A DNA stretch of 64,000 nucleotides from Platycnemis pennipes (lineage: Eukaryota; Arthropoda; Insecta; Odonata; Platycnemididae): NCBI GenBank assembly GCA_933228895.1, contig OW121854.1, positions 132,413,926 to 132,477,925 on the forward strand, in the 5' to 3' direction. Both the position numbers and the translations under genes were made by a program. Shown one piece after another: positions 30,312 through 40,714 of this stretch. Under the pieces are notes generated by a model. The model made no database searches. It saw only the letters and a program-made list of their open reading frames with translations, and was not told the origin of the DNA. How positions within the stretch are numbered: the first letter of the stretch is position 1; every line of letters starts with the position of its first letter.

Positions 30312-30717
30312 GGTATCCTCTTCGGAGGAGAGACTGGTGTAGGTTAGTTAGGAATCTATTAAGGGAGTCTGGGTTATTACATATACGGTGGCCACGAATG
30401 GAAAGGGAGTAAGGTAAGGATGTTTTGGTGTGGTAGGGGTGGCAGCTATTGTAGTGGAGGTATAGTTGTTTATTAGTGGGTTTGATGTGAACAGATGTGT
30501 TAAATTTGTTATTGGAAAGGGAGATGTCGACATCAAGGAAGGTAATGTTGGAAGAGGAGATATGAGAAGTGAAGGAAACTGAGGAGAAAGCGTTGAGAGA
30601 GGCGAGGAATGAGTTTAAGGAGTCGGTGCCGTGTGGCCAGAGGAGAAAAATATCATCGATATAGCGGAGCCAGAGAAGGGGCTTGAGGGGGAATGTGGAT
30701 AGAAAGATCTTTTTTTA
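30312..30717 (-). pseudogene. PLE-2 reverse transcriptase fragment (YIDD)
   Basis: The minus strand reads LWLRYIDDIFLLWPHG (catalytic YIDD), LNAFSSVSFTSHISSSNITF, LDVDISLSNNKF, SVHIKPTNKQLYLHYNSCHP and YSLSIRGHRICNNPDSL, and ends ..RRGYPEH at the transposon boundary. This is the Penelope RT from motif C through the thumb. The frame continues exactly with LLNKKISN at 20,202 on the other side of the 10-kb insertion. Sequence upstream of the catalytic motif is lost at about 30,720. Confidence 0.85.
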
Positions 30718-30749
30718 TGTGCTTTTATACTTTTGTCACGCCTGGGGTT

Positions 30750-30939
30750 CAGACATACTGAGGATAGTAATTGGAAAAGGATAGGTACACGCATAAGTGA
30801 ACGAACACACACACAATGGTGGGGAAGAAGCCAGATTTCAACCGGAAAAACGTTTTTTCAGTTGAAATCTGGCTTCTTTCCATGTGTTCATTCATTTATG
30901 TGTACTTATCCTTTTCCAATTACTATCCTTAGTATGTCT
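30750..30939. repeat. Long hairpin (inverted repeat arms about 85 bp)
   Basis: CAGACATACTGAGGATAGTA at 30,750 pairs with TACTATCCTTAGTATGTCT at 30,921-30,939, and the inner arms GAAGAAGCCAGATTTCAAC / GTTGAAATCTGGCTTCTTTC pair around a loop of about 18 bp at 30,841-30,858. It may be a foldback MITE or a Penelope flank in head-to-head form. Confidence 0.85.
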
Positions 30940-30963
30940 ATATAAGTATGTATTTACTTCATT

Positions 30964-31037
30964 ACTTGGATACTTATACTCATAATTATTCATCTTTCAT
31001 GTGTTTTTGCGCATATGAGAAATTGCTCAGTCTAACA
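30964..31037 (-). repeat. Possible Copia LTR fragment
   Basis: ACTTGGATACTTATAC through TTGCTCAGTCTAACA resembles the 5' half of the minus-strand LTR at 2110-2163 and ends at the same base. It lies exactly against a LINE-A fragment starting near 31,041. Confidence 0.4.
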
Positions 31038-31040
31038 AAA

Positions 31041-31400
31041 TAGATTCCAAGATAATATTTTCAGTGATGACGTTAAAATATTTTGCGAACCCCAACTTTC
31101 TATTGGTAGACTGGACCAAATTCACAAAATTAGAGAAATTGATTGCCGAACTGACAGATTCAAAATGTCCTTTTTTCCTCGTACAATTAGGGATATGAAT
31201 AGTTGTCGATATGTATATCCAATAGCATAAATACGAGTGTATCATTTGAAAGCATATGTAGTTGCAAGTTGGTATGAGGACTTTTAAGGTAACCCATCCA
31301 ACAGCATGTTTTTGCGTGCTTGAATTGCTATTTTATCTATTTTTTTTAAATAGTGAAGTTTAGACTAATTAAATTAACATTTTAATTTTCGACTGAATCG
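31041..31400 (+). mobile_element. LINE-A 3' fragment
   Basis: It encodes the family C-terminus in broken form (DNIFSDDV-like, then IDCRTDRFKMSFFPRTIRDM at 31,138-31,197) followed by the 3' UTR with CAACAGCATGTTTTTGCG. The (TAGATG)n tail is missing. Confidence 0.8.
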
Positions 31401-32525
31401 GGATTTCTCAGTCCATATTAATTGCGTGTAATGAATACATTCGTGGTGGTGTACCAATCGCAAGTATTGAAATCTGTTTTCTTTGCTGAACTCTATATTC
31501 TTTCGCAGTGCAATGTGAAAGGAAGCAGCGATGCCAGAGTGGAGAGGCCTCTTGCTATATTGTCACAGCTGTGCCATGATCTATCTCGGCTTTCGAACGG
31601 CGGGGAGTGGCCCTCCAAATGGAAGCACCCAGTTCGACCACTGCTCACATTTCGTTGCATTCTTATCATTGTGCTTGCTTAAGCATGCATAAAAGCATGG
31701 CGGCTTGTGGAAAGTAAAAGTACAGATACATTAGGTGTGCATTTGCAGTTTAAATGATGACGCATGGGAATTGTAGCTGGTGAATCCGAGAGAGGGTTGA
31801 GGAGGAGAACTGTGATGGACGGGCATTGGTAAGAATATCATTTGGAGAGCTTAAGAGAGTTAGTTTAGCAATTAGCTTAGCAGGAAGTCATTCTGCCATT
31901 TTTTCTCACCACTTATGGAGGGAAGAAAAAGATGCCGTACTTGGCCATGAACATTTTCGTTTATTCATTTGAATCTCGATGCTTACTTAAACCTCAGCTC
32001 ACTTAAACCTCAGCTCAATTAAACCTAGGTCGGTTGGTGCAGAGCCTATGGTTAAGTATGCGTGTGGACCCACCAAAGAATGGTGGATCACGGACCGGAC
32101 TCCAGGGTGCGTCTCTCGCGGACAATTCACGAACGTGCTCGTGATTGCATAACAGTGCATAACAGTATTTCAGTTGCTGATACAATCAGAGTAATGTGGT
32201 CTTTACATAAATGGAAACGCTGATGAGCTGTTTACCACTTAATACTTGTGTGCAAAATATATAAATCAGTGTGATGAAATGCCGCTGAGGCATTACGTTG
32301 AGAAAAGACCTTGGATGTGTCAAAGAGGAAGAGACGTCAAGGAAGAGTGCGAATTGGCGTGATGCGGCGACGAAACGAGGACTAAGGTGGCTGGCTTAAG
32401 GATGCCGATGAGGAAGAGCCGCTTGCTGGAAGAAATTGGGATGAAACAGATTGAGAGTGCAAGGAAGGGAAGGGGCCCTCGAATAGCACCCAATCTAGAA
32501 ATTATGCCGAAACAACTCTTAGGAA
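31401..32525. other. No recognised gene; small tandem repeat at 31,985-32,030
   Basis: About three units of ACTTAAACCTCAGCTC (about 18 bp) are seen at 31,985-32,030. No protein similarity was recognised in the rest. Confidence 0.5.
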
Positions 32526-33180
32526 TCACACAGTACCAACATTTTGGAAGTAGATCACGATACACCTGTTTTTAAAAGCGGTGGTAGGGAAGAACCCATT
32601 TCACTCACGTCTTGTAAGATAATTGAGCACATGGTAGTCAGTTCGATCATGGGGCATTTGGATAGTCAGGGATTACTCATAAACAGCCAGCATGGGTTCC
32701 GGAAAGGTAGATCTTGCGAGACACAATAAGCTTTATTCGTACACGATATTTTAGTCTACGGCGAAAACAGCACTGAAGTTGATGCGATATTTTTAGATTT
32801 TAAAAAGGCATTCGATAAAGTTCCTCATGATAAATTAATCTTGAAACTAGAGAGTTTTGGTATAAATGAAGACGTTACATGGAGGAGGAGAGAGAAGGGT
32901 GCTTCCGGATGGTGTCACGTCAGACACAATCAAATTAACATTTATCGTCAAGTCTCATTTGCAGAGATGACTTGTCGAGGCAGTAATGACGGAGCCAAGG
33001 GAGCTCTCACTAATTATAGGTCCCACCTCTCGAATATTCGGCCAGTGTGTGGCTTCGGAGAGGATTACATCATCTGATCACAGATAGTGTGCAGTGTAGA
33101 GCAGCTAGGTTTGTTAAAAGATGTTACGATAGGTTTGGCAGTGTATCGGAATTAAAAAAAAGAATTAGGCTGGGTTAGAG
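32526..33180 (+). mobile_element. LINE-A, rearranged RT fragment
   Basis: It contains SIMGHLDSQGLLINSQHGFR and KGRSCETQ (32,649-32,726), then a stop, then LFVHDILVYGENSTEVDAIF and LDFKKAFDKVPHDKLILKLE (motif A Asp). It deteriorates after 32,880. A separate piece with VQCRAARFVKRCYDRFGSV similarity is at 33,090-33,160. Large internal deletions separate the pieces. Confidence 0.75.
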
Positions 33181-33336
33181 AAGAAATTGTCCTTAGGTTT
33201 CGCCAAATCAGTTTTTGCCACGATAGATGTTTGGATCCGGTCTGTTGCCTCTGGCCGTGGAATCGAACGTCGGATAATGGTCGAGAGTGAGTTACGAAGA
33301 GAAGCCTCTGGGGCTCTTTGGAATATTGCCCTTGCT

Positions 33337-33418
33337 GACGTGAAAGAGAGGAGCTACGTCACAATGAAGAGGTTGGCCGTTAGAACAATCGAGTGGAGGG
33401 CTGCGTCAAACCAATCCT
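33337..33418 (+). mobile_element. LINE-B 3' end, left part
   Basis: TGACGTGAAAGAGAGGAGC through GGCTGCGTCAAACCAATCCT is the LINE-B C-terminus (TMKRLAVRTIEWRAASNQS). The 3' terminal part, AATCCTAGGATTGTTGACCC and (TGA)n, resumes at 34,092 after a LINE-A insertion. Confidence 0.8.
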
Positions 33419-34091
33419 GGGTAAATGTGACGAACATGCTATCAGCTACTTTTCCCTTGTTAGACCTCATTTGGAATATGCTGCCAGTGTATGGGATCCC
33501 TACGAAATCGGTCTAAATAACGAACTTGAACGTGTGCAGCGAAGACCGGCAAGATTTGTAAATGGACGGTACGATAACCTTATGAGCGTAACCAGTCTAT
33601 TAAATGAATTAAATTGGGAATCATTGTCAGATCTCCGGCTGAAATTAAAACTTAATCTCTTAAATAAATTCCAAAATAATATTTTCAGTGACGACGTTGA
33701 AAATAGTTTGCGAACCACAACTTACTATGGTAGACTGGACAATAATCACAAAATTAGAGAAATTGATTGCTGAACTGACAGATTCAAAATGTCCTTTTTT
33801 CCTCGTACTATTAGGGATATGAATAACGGTAAATATATCCAGTACGAGTGTAGCTATGGATAACATTGGTACTATAAGGACACAACTATAAGGACTAATA
33901 GCTAACCCAACTAACAACATGTTTTTGCATATATGTTTTGCTATTTTTATCTTTTTTTAAATAGCGTAGTTTTCACCAGTACCTATACAAGTACTAATCC
34001 TTTTTTTAAGCATGATATGTAGTGCATGTTTGGTGAGCGTTCACCCCCTGCCACACACCTTTATGGTGGTTTGCAGGGTATTATGTACATG
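33419..34091 (+). mobile_element. LINE-A, 5'-truncated, inserted in LINE-B
   Basis: It is flanked by AATCCT (33,413-33,418 and 34,092-34,097). It encodes YFSLVRPHLEYAASVWDPYE, LNNELERVQRRPARFVNGRY and NELNWESLSDLRLKL, with one stop before the terminal TDRFKMSFFPRTIRDMNNGK. The tail is CCCCTGCCACACACC and TATTATGTACATG. Confidence 0.88.
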
Positions 34092-34125
34092 AATCCTAGG
34101 ATTGTTGACCCTTGATGATGATGAT
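34092..34125 (+). mobile_element. LINE-B 3' terminus, right part
   Basis: AATCCTAGGATTGTTGACCC then TTGATGATGATGAT, the same 3' terminus as at 36,371-36,405. Confidence 0.8.
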
Positions 34126-34620
34126 CGGAAAAGCGTCCATATGTCGACATCGAAATGTAAATTAGTAAACTCGCAGATTAGAGCCTGAAATCGCGTCGTG
34201 TTGCATAATTTCAAGTGTGATGTGTGGCATTTAATTCCAGGGAATCGTTATTGCACGTTGCATCGCATCTCTGGCGCGAGCGTTTGATGCGGAAAGCAAA
34301 TGATTTTTAACTTCTTAAATCCGAATATATTGCTAGTGTTTTAAATACAATAAGCTGGAGTCTCTCTGAAACAAAATGGTGGTAACAGTATAATCATCTC
34401 ATGTATTAAATATTAAAAGATCGGTCAACTGTAATTGATGTCTATATGTAAGATGCCGTATTTATTTAACAAATTATTATAATTGAGGTAATTATATCGA
34501 TGTTTACTTGTAACCAGCTTTGTCTTAGATATTTCGATACGCGGTATCAGTCACGAATCGAATATTTTTTTTATTGCTAGAATGGGAAAAAATCCGTGGA
34601 CAATAATATGATCCGATTTA
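34126..34620. other. AT-rich, nothing recognised
   Basis: No open frame of note and no similarity to other repeats in the window. Confidence 0.5.
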
Positions 34621-34625
34621 TTTTT

Positions 34626-36405
34626 TCGTAAGTAGAGAAATGTGGATGAACAATCTGTGCGAAGATGTACAAAACAACCTTACCATTGGAAAGGTGGAAG
34701 CGTCCCACAGGATAGTGAGGGACAACTTCAAGGAACGGAGCGCAAGATGCAATGCTATAAGGGACAAGAATGGAGAACTTTTGATTGAAAATGAAGACAA
34801 AGTGAAGAGATGGAAAGAATATCTCGAAGAGTTATACAACGGGAACGACCTCAGCACGAAAGTGATTGAAGAGGAAAGCGAAGTGGAGAAGGATCATATG
34901 GGAGGATCAATATTGAGATCGGAATTCGACGCAGCAGTAAGGGACCTTCGGATGAATAAGGCTTCTGGAATTGATGATATACCCGCAGAACTAATAAAAA
35001 ATGCAGGAGAGAGGACATTGGCCCAACTTTATAATGTCATCTGCGACATGTACTCAACAGGAAAAATACCCAGGGACTTCGAGAAAAATATCATCATTCC
35101 TATTCCCAAAAAGAAGAGAGCAGAGAAATGCGAAAATTTTAGGACTATAAGCCTGACGACACATGCATAGAAGATATTGACAAGGATCATCTACAGAAGA
35201 ATAGAACGAAAAGCAGAGGAGTTCCTGGATGAAGATCAATTCGGATTCAGGAAAAGTAAGGGTACAAGGGAAGCAATATTGGCCCTTAGGCTACTCATAG
35301 AGAAGAGAATGGAGAAGAACAAGCCTACGTTCATTGCATTTGTTGATTTAGAGAAGGCTTTCGACAACGCGGTTTGCGATTCAATGCTTGGAATTCTGAA
35401 GGGTATTGGAGTGCTCTACAATTACCGAATAATTATCCACAGTTTGTATAAAAACCAAGTTGCTGTGATAAAATCTGGACCCAGCTGTGAAGGAGGAAGA
35501 ATAAGGAAAGGAGTGAGACAAGGCTGTGCACTGCCTCCCGTAATTTTTAATGTTTACATTGAGAGAGCCATCAATGAAGTCAAGGAGAAGTGTCCTGGAG
35601 TGAACATCCACGGAGAAACAATCAGCATGCTATGATTCGCTGATGACATAGCTCTCATAGCAGAGACAGAGAAGGAGCTGAATAAGATGCTAACAACCAT
35701 GGAAAGGACAATGGCCAGACATCAGCTGAAGATCAATAAGAAGACTAAGATATTGGTGTGCAGCAAAAGAGAAGAGGCCAAAACCAACGTTAAACTAGGA
35801 AAACAGAAACTGGAAGAGGTGAAAGAGTTCTGTTACCTGGGAAGCAGAGTAACCGACGATGGACGAAGCAAGAAAGAAATAGTGAGTAGAATAGCCCAGG
35901 CAAAGAGGGCATTCTATAAAAAGAAGAATCTACGTACAGCTGGAAATACAAGCTTGGAAGTAAGGAAGCAATTCATCAAAACGTATATCTGGAGCATGTT
36001 CCTTTACGGCCGTGAGGCATGGACGATGAGAGCAGCGGTGAAGAAAAGGGTGGAAGCATTCGAAATGTGGTGCTACAGAAGAATGCTGGATCGACCGAGT
36101 AAGTAACGAGGAAGTGCTAAGAAGAGTAGGAGAAAAGAGAAGTCTGCTGACAACTCTAAGAAGAAGAAGGGAAAACTTAATCGGCCATATCTTGAGACAC
36201 GATGGCCTGATGATGACAATCGCCGAGGGAAAAGTGAACGGGAAGATTGGAAAAGACAGGCCTCGTATGAGATACATGGAACGGGTTGTGAAGAATCTAA
36301 AAGAGAAGAATTACGTCACAACGAAAAGGTTGGCCGATAGAAGAATCGATTGGAGGGCTGCGTCAATCCAATCCTAGGATTGTTGACCCATGATGATGAT
36401 GATGA
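34626..36405 (+). pseudogene. LINE-B (RTE-like) reverse transcriptase, broken
   Basis: The longest LINE-B copy. The reading starts in the pre-RT region (KVKRWKEYLEELYNGND), then ASGIDDIPAELIKNAGERTL, CENFRTISLTTHA followed by a stop, FLDEDQFGFRKSKGTREAIL, and FIAFVDLEKAFDN (motif A). Next are RKGVRQGCALPPVIFNVYIE and a stop just before FADDIALIAETEKELNK (motif C, 35,636-35,690). The end is [51 protein letters not shown] and WRAASIQS. The 3' end is CCTAGGATTGTTGACCC and (TGATGA)n, a microsatellite tail as in RTE-type LINEs. The endonuclease is missing. Confidence 0.85.
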
Positions 36406-38780
36406 AGTGTTAAAGCATTGCATTTATGGATTTGCAATGAACAAGAATATAAATAATGTATGAAGTCAAAAGCTGTCCTCATCTGAGTGAACCTCTTTGC
36501 TCATCCATCGGGAGGAGATTCCGAACTGGATCCATTCCCATTTCTTAAGGCTTTTGCTGATGATATACTAAGTGGGTTAGTTGCACATACGCACACAGTT
36601 AGTTATTTACACAAGTTAGAAGCAGCCATCGAAACATATTCCCTCCAATCTTAGTATCCTTAACATTTGCCTTGAGTGCTGCTCCCCGATATCCTTACCC
36701 CTGGATTCTAAGTTCTCCTCCGACAAACGGAGCAAGCAGCGCCTCTTTCGCAATGGACGCTCCGGCAATTAGAACTTAGTGAGCAGCGGGGGTCATGGAA
36801 TACCAAAGCTCACGTAAATGGCGCACAGTGGAAGCCATCCTGTTAGTCGTGAGTCGGCTAGATACGGGGGACATACGAATACTTCCAAGAATAGAATACC
36901 CGAATGAAACAATTAACGACTAGATTTCAGTACACTTAATTTTATTTTCTTCGAGTATACCTATTTAAATAAATGGTACGAAACACGAAATGTCATATAT
37001 GAATGTCTATTGGCTATTTTCGAACCAGAAATGTCCAATGAAAGCTTTGGATTGGAGAAGAAGTGTCTGACAGTCATCGTTTGATGATACACTACTGCTT
37101 AGGTTGCGGGATGTCAATTGTAAGTCTCAATCTTGTGTTTCAAGAATGTTGAAGTTATTTCTTCCTTTTTCCACTTCATTTTTACTGACATCGGCTGCCC
37201 TTGTCTGATTTTAAATCACGAAATTCCATTGAGAAAAGGAATATTTACCCTGTTTGGCATGGTTATAGATGATTAATCAATTACAAAATTAAGCCATTAA
37301 CGAATATATGCAGCGTTGCCGGAGGTGTAAATCCTAAAACACGAGACAAGTAAGAATAGAGTAGCAACGCACATTAAATCCGTGCGATTGAGAGACAGTG
37401 ATATGACTATGTTTGGTCGATGGTACTTGAGGTCGATTCTCTCCGCGTCGTAATTTCCCTCTCGCATTCGGCGTACATCCCCCTTGCCGATGCGACGCTG
37501 CGATCTTTCTACACTCACCAGTTGAGGCTGATCATATGAGTGAATCTGACGAGGCTCTGTGGCATCTTCACAAAGTACAAACCAAGTTCATATTCACGAG
37601 AAACAAAACATTCGATCGCACGCGAGTCGTCACTTGTCAGACAAAGGGTCCCTTTAAGGATTTCGCTCGGATTGCGACCCGCGCTCGCTTCAGCGCCCTG
37701 CACCCGGCGGCGCGGCTGGAGCCGAGGATTATTTTTAGAAGAGGAACCAAGTGGACTGGACATCCCAAGCATCCGAACGCCGCTGGAGAGGACTCCCTTC
37801 CCTTCAAGATCCGCTCCTCCTTCGATTCGGCCGTGAGAGGGGGGGCCGCTTATTCCGAGTGTGAGCGTTTTGATAGACGAAATGCTCCCCAGCGCCCGAA
37901 GTAACAGCCATAGGGATGGTTACTCTTTTTGGAATTCATTTCAGCGACAACAAAATGTGGAAATTACGCGGTTCGTTCCCGTGCCAAGTGGCTGGCCTAA
38001 TGCATTCCTTTGAAGGGGTGGCGAGTTGAAGCTGGATTTTTCCGTTACATCTTATGGTGGAGGCTTAACTCTTTCTTAAAGTATTGCTTACCGTACTTGA
38101 CATTCTCGTTGGGCGTGGTCTGTAATTTTTGAGTCGGAATGGACGAATGAAAAACATCCACATTTTGGGCCAGGGAAAATTATCCAAAATCCCTAATAAA
38201 ATATGTTGAAATACTTATTTCTGCATTGCGTTCTCGGTTGTTGTATTGATCAAGAGAGCTATGGCCTCGGGCCAGCGACCAGTAGCCAGGAACCAAATTC
38301 TTACTTTCACTTTAATGATTTGAGTTTAGGGTTTCACGAGGTGCGACTTGCTATATTTCGAAGGCCAACATGCAGCGACGGGGATGTGTAAGGGGTTGCA
38401 AAGGGAAGTAATGTACGCCCCGAGAGGGAATTGACGGCTCGCCCCGAGAGGCTTGCTTGAGGGATTTCAGGCGATGAGCGAAATGCACTCGAATGCGCGC
38501 AGACATTTCGATCGTGGGAAACGGGTGCTTCCAGCGTCGACCGCTGCCTAGAATGCCCCCGTCCGCCGCAGGAAGTCACCTTGAACATGCAAACTTAATG
38601 GACCCTGCCCAAAATTGTAGGATCGAAGTGTAGGGCATCGCTCGTGCCGACATAATCCTCCCCCACTACTCCCCGGAAGTGTACGTTGGTGACCAAACAC
38701 CTCGGGCAAAATATCGATAAGGTGGAAGACGTTCTCTGCGCTGAAACCTGAATATGATGTTGCAATGTGTCGAAAGATAA
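36406..38780. other. Unassigned; GC-rich from about 37,430 to 38,650
   Basis: No mobile-element protein or other family was recognised. GC content and CpG frequency rise sharply at 37.4-38.65 kb compared with both sides. An open frame of 122 codons at 37,536-37,904 (plus) overlaps others on both strands. Confidence 0.4.
37536..37904 (+). CDS. Open 122-codon frame in GC-rich island, doubtful
   Basis: The frame begins MSESDEALWHLHKV and ends RFDRRNAPQRPK. It is rich in Arg, Ala and Ser, as any open frame in GC-rich DNA tends to be. Overlapping frames of similar length exist on both strands (37,515-37,772 minus; 37,540-37,836 plus). I recognise no domain. It could be part of a host exon. Confidence 0.15.
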   Translation: MSESDEALWHLHKVQTKFIFTRNKTFDRTRVVTCQTKGPFKDFARIATRARFSALHPAARLEPRIIFRRGTKWTGHPKHPNAAGEDSLPFKIRSSFDSAVRGGAAYSECERFDRRNAPQRPK

Positions 38781-38786
38781 GTGGCA

Positions 38787-38856
38787 GTTAGATATAAAGA
38801 TAAAAAGTGTGTAGCTATACATTTTTGGAAGGTGCTACAATTACTATTAATAATAC
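38787..38856 (+). mobile_element. LINE-A scrap
   Basis: WQLDIKIKKCVAIHFWK matches the KWQLELNLKKCVAINFWR block of the reference copy (29,160-29,210). Confidence 0.6.
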
Positions 38857-40055
38857 AGAAGAACAGAACGTAAAGCTGATGAGTTCCTGGATGAAGATCA
38901 ATTCGCATTCAGGGAGAGTAAGGGTACACGAAAAGCAATATTGGCCCTTAGGCTGCTAATAGGAAAGACCGACACTCGTTGCATTTGTGATTTTAGAGAA
39001 GACTTTTGACAACGTAGATTGGAATTCAATGCTTGGAATTCTTAGGGGAATTGGAGTGTCCTACAATAGCCGAAGAATTATACACAGTCTGTACGGAAAC
39101 CATGTAGCTGTGATTAAATTTGCACCCAGCTGTGAAGGAGGAAGAATAAGGAAAGGAGTAAGACAAGGCTGTGCACTGTCTCCCGTAATTTTTAATGTTT
39201 ACATTGATAGAGCCATCAATGAAATCAAAGAGAAGTCTTCTGGGGTGAATATCCATGGAGAAACAATCAGTGTGCTACGATTCGCTGATGACATAGCTCT
39301 CATAGCAGAGACAGAGAGGGATCTGAATAAGATGCTGATAACCATGGAAAGGACAATGGCCAGATATCATCTGAAGATAAATAAGAAGAAGACTAAGATA
39401 TTGGTGTGCAGCAAGAAAGAAGAGGCCAAAACCAACGCTAAACTAGAAAAACAAACGCTGGAAGAGGTGAAAGAGTTCTGTTACCTTGGAAGCGGGGTAA
39501 ACAACGGTGGACGAAGCAAGAAAGAAATAGTGAGTAGAATAGCCCAGGCAAAGAGGGCATTCTATCAAAAGAAGAATCTCCTTACCGCTGGAAAATCCAG
39601 CGTAGAAGTAAGGAAACTGTCCATGAGAACATACATCTGGAGCATGTTTCTTTAGGGCAGTGAGGCATGGACAATGACAGCGGCGGAGAAGAAAAGGGTG
39701 GAAGCATTCGAAATGTGGTACTACTTAAGAATGATGAAGATTAAACGGATCGACCGAGTAAGTAACGAGGAAGTTCTAAGAAGAGTGGGAAAAAAGAGAA
39801 GTGTGCTGAAAACTCTGAAAAGAAGAAGGGGCAACTTAATCGGCCATATCTTGAGACATGATGGCCTGATGAAGACAATCGTCGAGGGACAAGTGGAAGG
39901 GAAGAATGGCAAAGGAAGGCCTCGTGCGAGATATATGGAACAAGCGAAGAAGGGTGTGAAAGAGAAGAAATGTGAGAATACGAAGAGATTAGCCGAAGTA
40001 AGAACTCAGTGGAGAGCTGCGTCAAACCAATCTGAGGATTGATGACTTAATGATG
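38857..40055 (+). pseudogene. LINE-B second copy, broken RT
   Basis: Starts at DEFLDEDQFAFRESKGTR-like sequence. The open frame 38,987-39,655 contains VDWNSMLGILRGIGVSY, RKGVRQGCALSPVIFNVYID, RFADDIALIAETERDL (catalytic DD preserved), KINKKKTKILVC and TYIWSMFL, then a TAG stop. It continues 39,674-40,042 with [31 protein letters not shown] and WRAASNQSED. The tail is GATTGATGACTTAATGATGA. The block 39,307-39,790 is nearly identical to 54,488-54,970, stop codon included. Confidence 0.85.
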
Positions 40056-40250
40056 ATACAATTAACAAAGATTTATTGTGAGGAAGATGGGAGGTATGTG
40101 TCCAAGCCAACAGAAGGCTACGTCAACGTGATGCACTGCAAGCCACCGCGAGGGTGTGTGGCACGGGGTGAAGATCACCAAACATGCACCATTGAATTAT
40201 AACTAGACTACTACATAGAAACATACTACGTAAAAGGGTCGCATGCAGCT
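40056..40250. mobile_element. LINE-A mosaic fragment
   Basis: ACAATTAACAAAGATTTATT and the following 60 bp resemble the plus-strand RT part TITKDLSWGRHI. From 40,133 the sequence switches to a minus-strand LINE-A 3' end (GCAAGCCACCGCGAGGGTGT, ATCACCAAACATGCAC). It thus joins two pieces in opposite orientation. Confidence 0.55.
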
Positions 40251-40369
40251 AGAAGGTTAGTATCCACATATTAATAAAGGTATTGGTTATTAATATATGC
40301 ATCATGGACTACAGAAAACTAACAATATTTCACCTACTCATCCCTTTGCTACGCTGCCTCTACGCTCTA

Positions 40370-40697
40370 TCATCATCATTGGTCAACAATCCTAGGATTG
40401 GTTTGACGCAGCTTTCCACTCGATTCTTCTATCGGCCAACCTTTTCATTGTGACGTATTTCTTCTCTTTCACGTCCTTTACGACCTGTTCCATGCATCTC
40501 ATACGAGGCCTGCCTTTTCCAATCTTCCCGTTCACTCTTCCCTCGACGATAGTCTTCATCAGGCCATCGTGTCTCAGGATATGGCCGATAATGTTGTCTC
40601 TTCTTCTTTTCAGAGTTTTCAGCAGACTTCTCTTTTCTCCCACTCTTCTTAGAACTTCCTCGTTACTTACTCGGTCGATCCGTTTACTCTTCATCAT
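40370..40697 (-). mobile_element. LINE-B 3' fragment
   Basis: The open minus frame 40,392-40,697 encodes [38 protein letters not shown] sequence ([15 protein letters not shown]) and [11 protein letters not shown]. The 3' tail (CATCATCATTGG read in plus) is at 40,370-40,382. Confidence 0.85.
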
Positions 40698-40714
40698 TCT
40701 TATATAACAAATTG

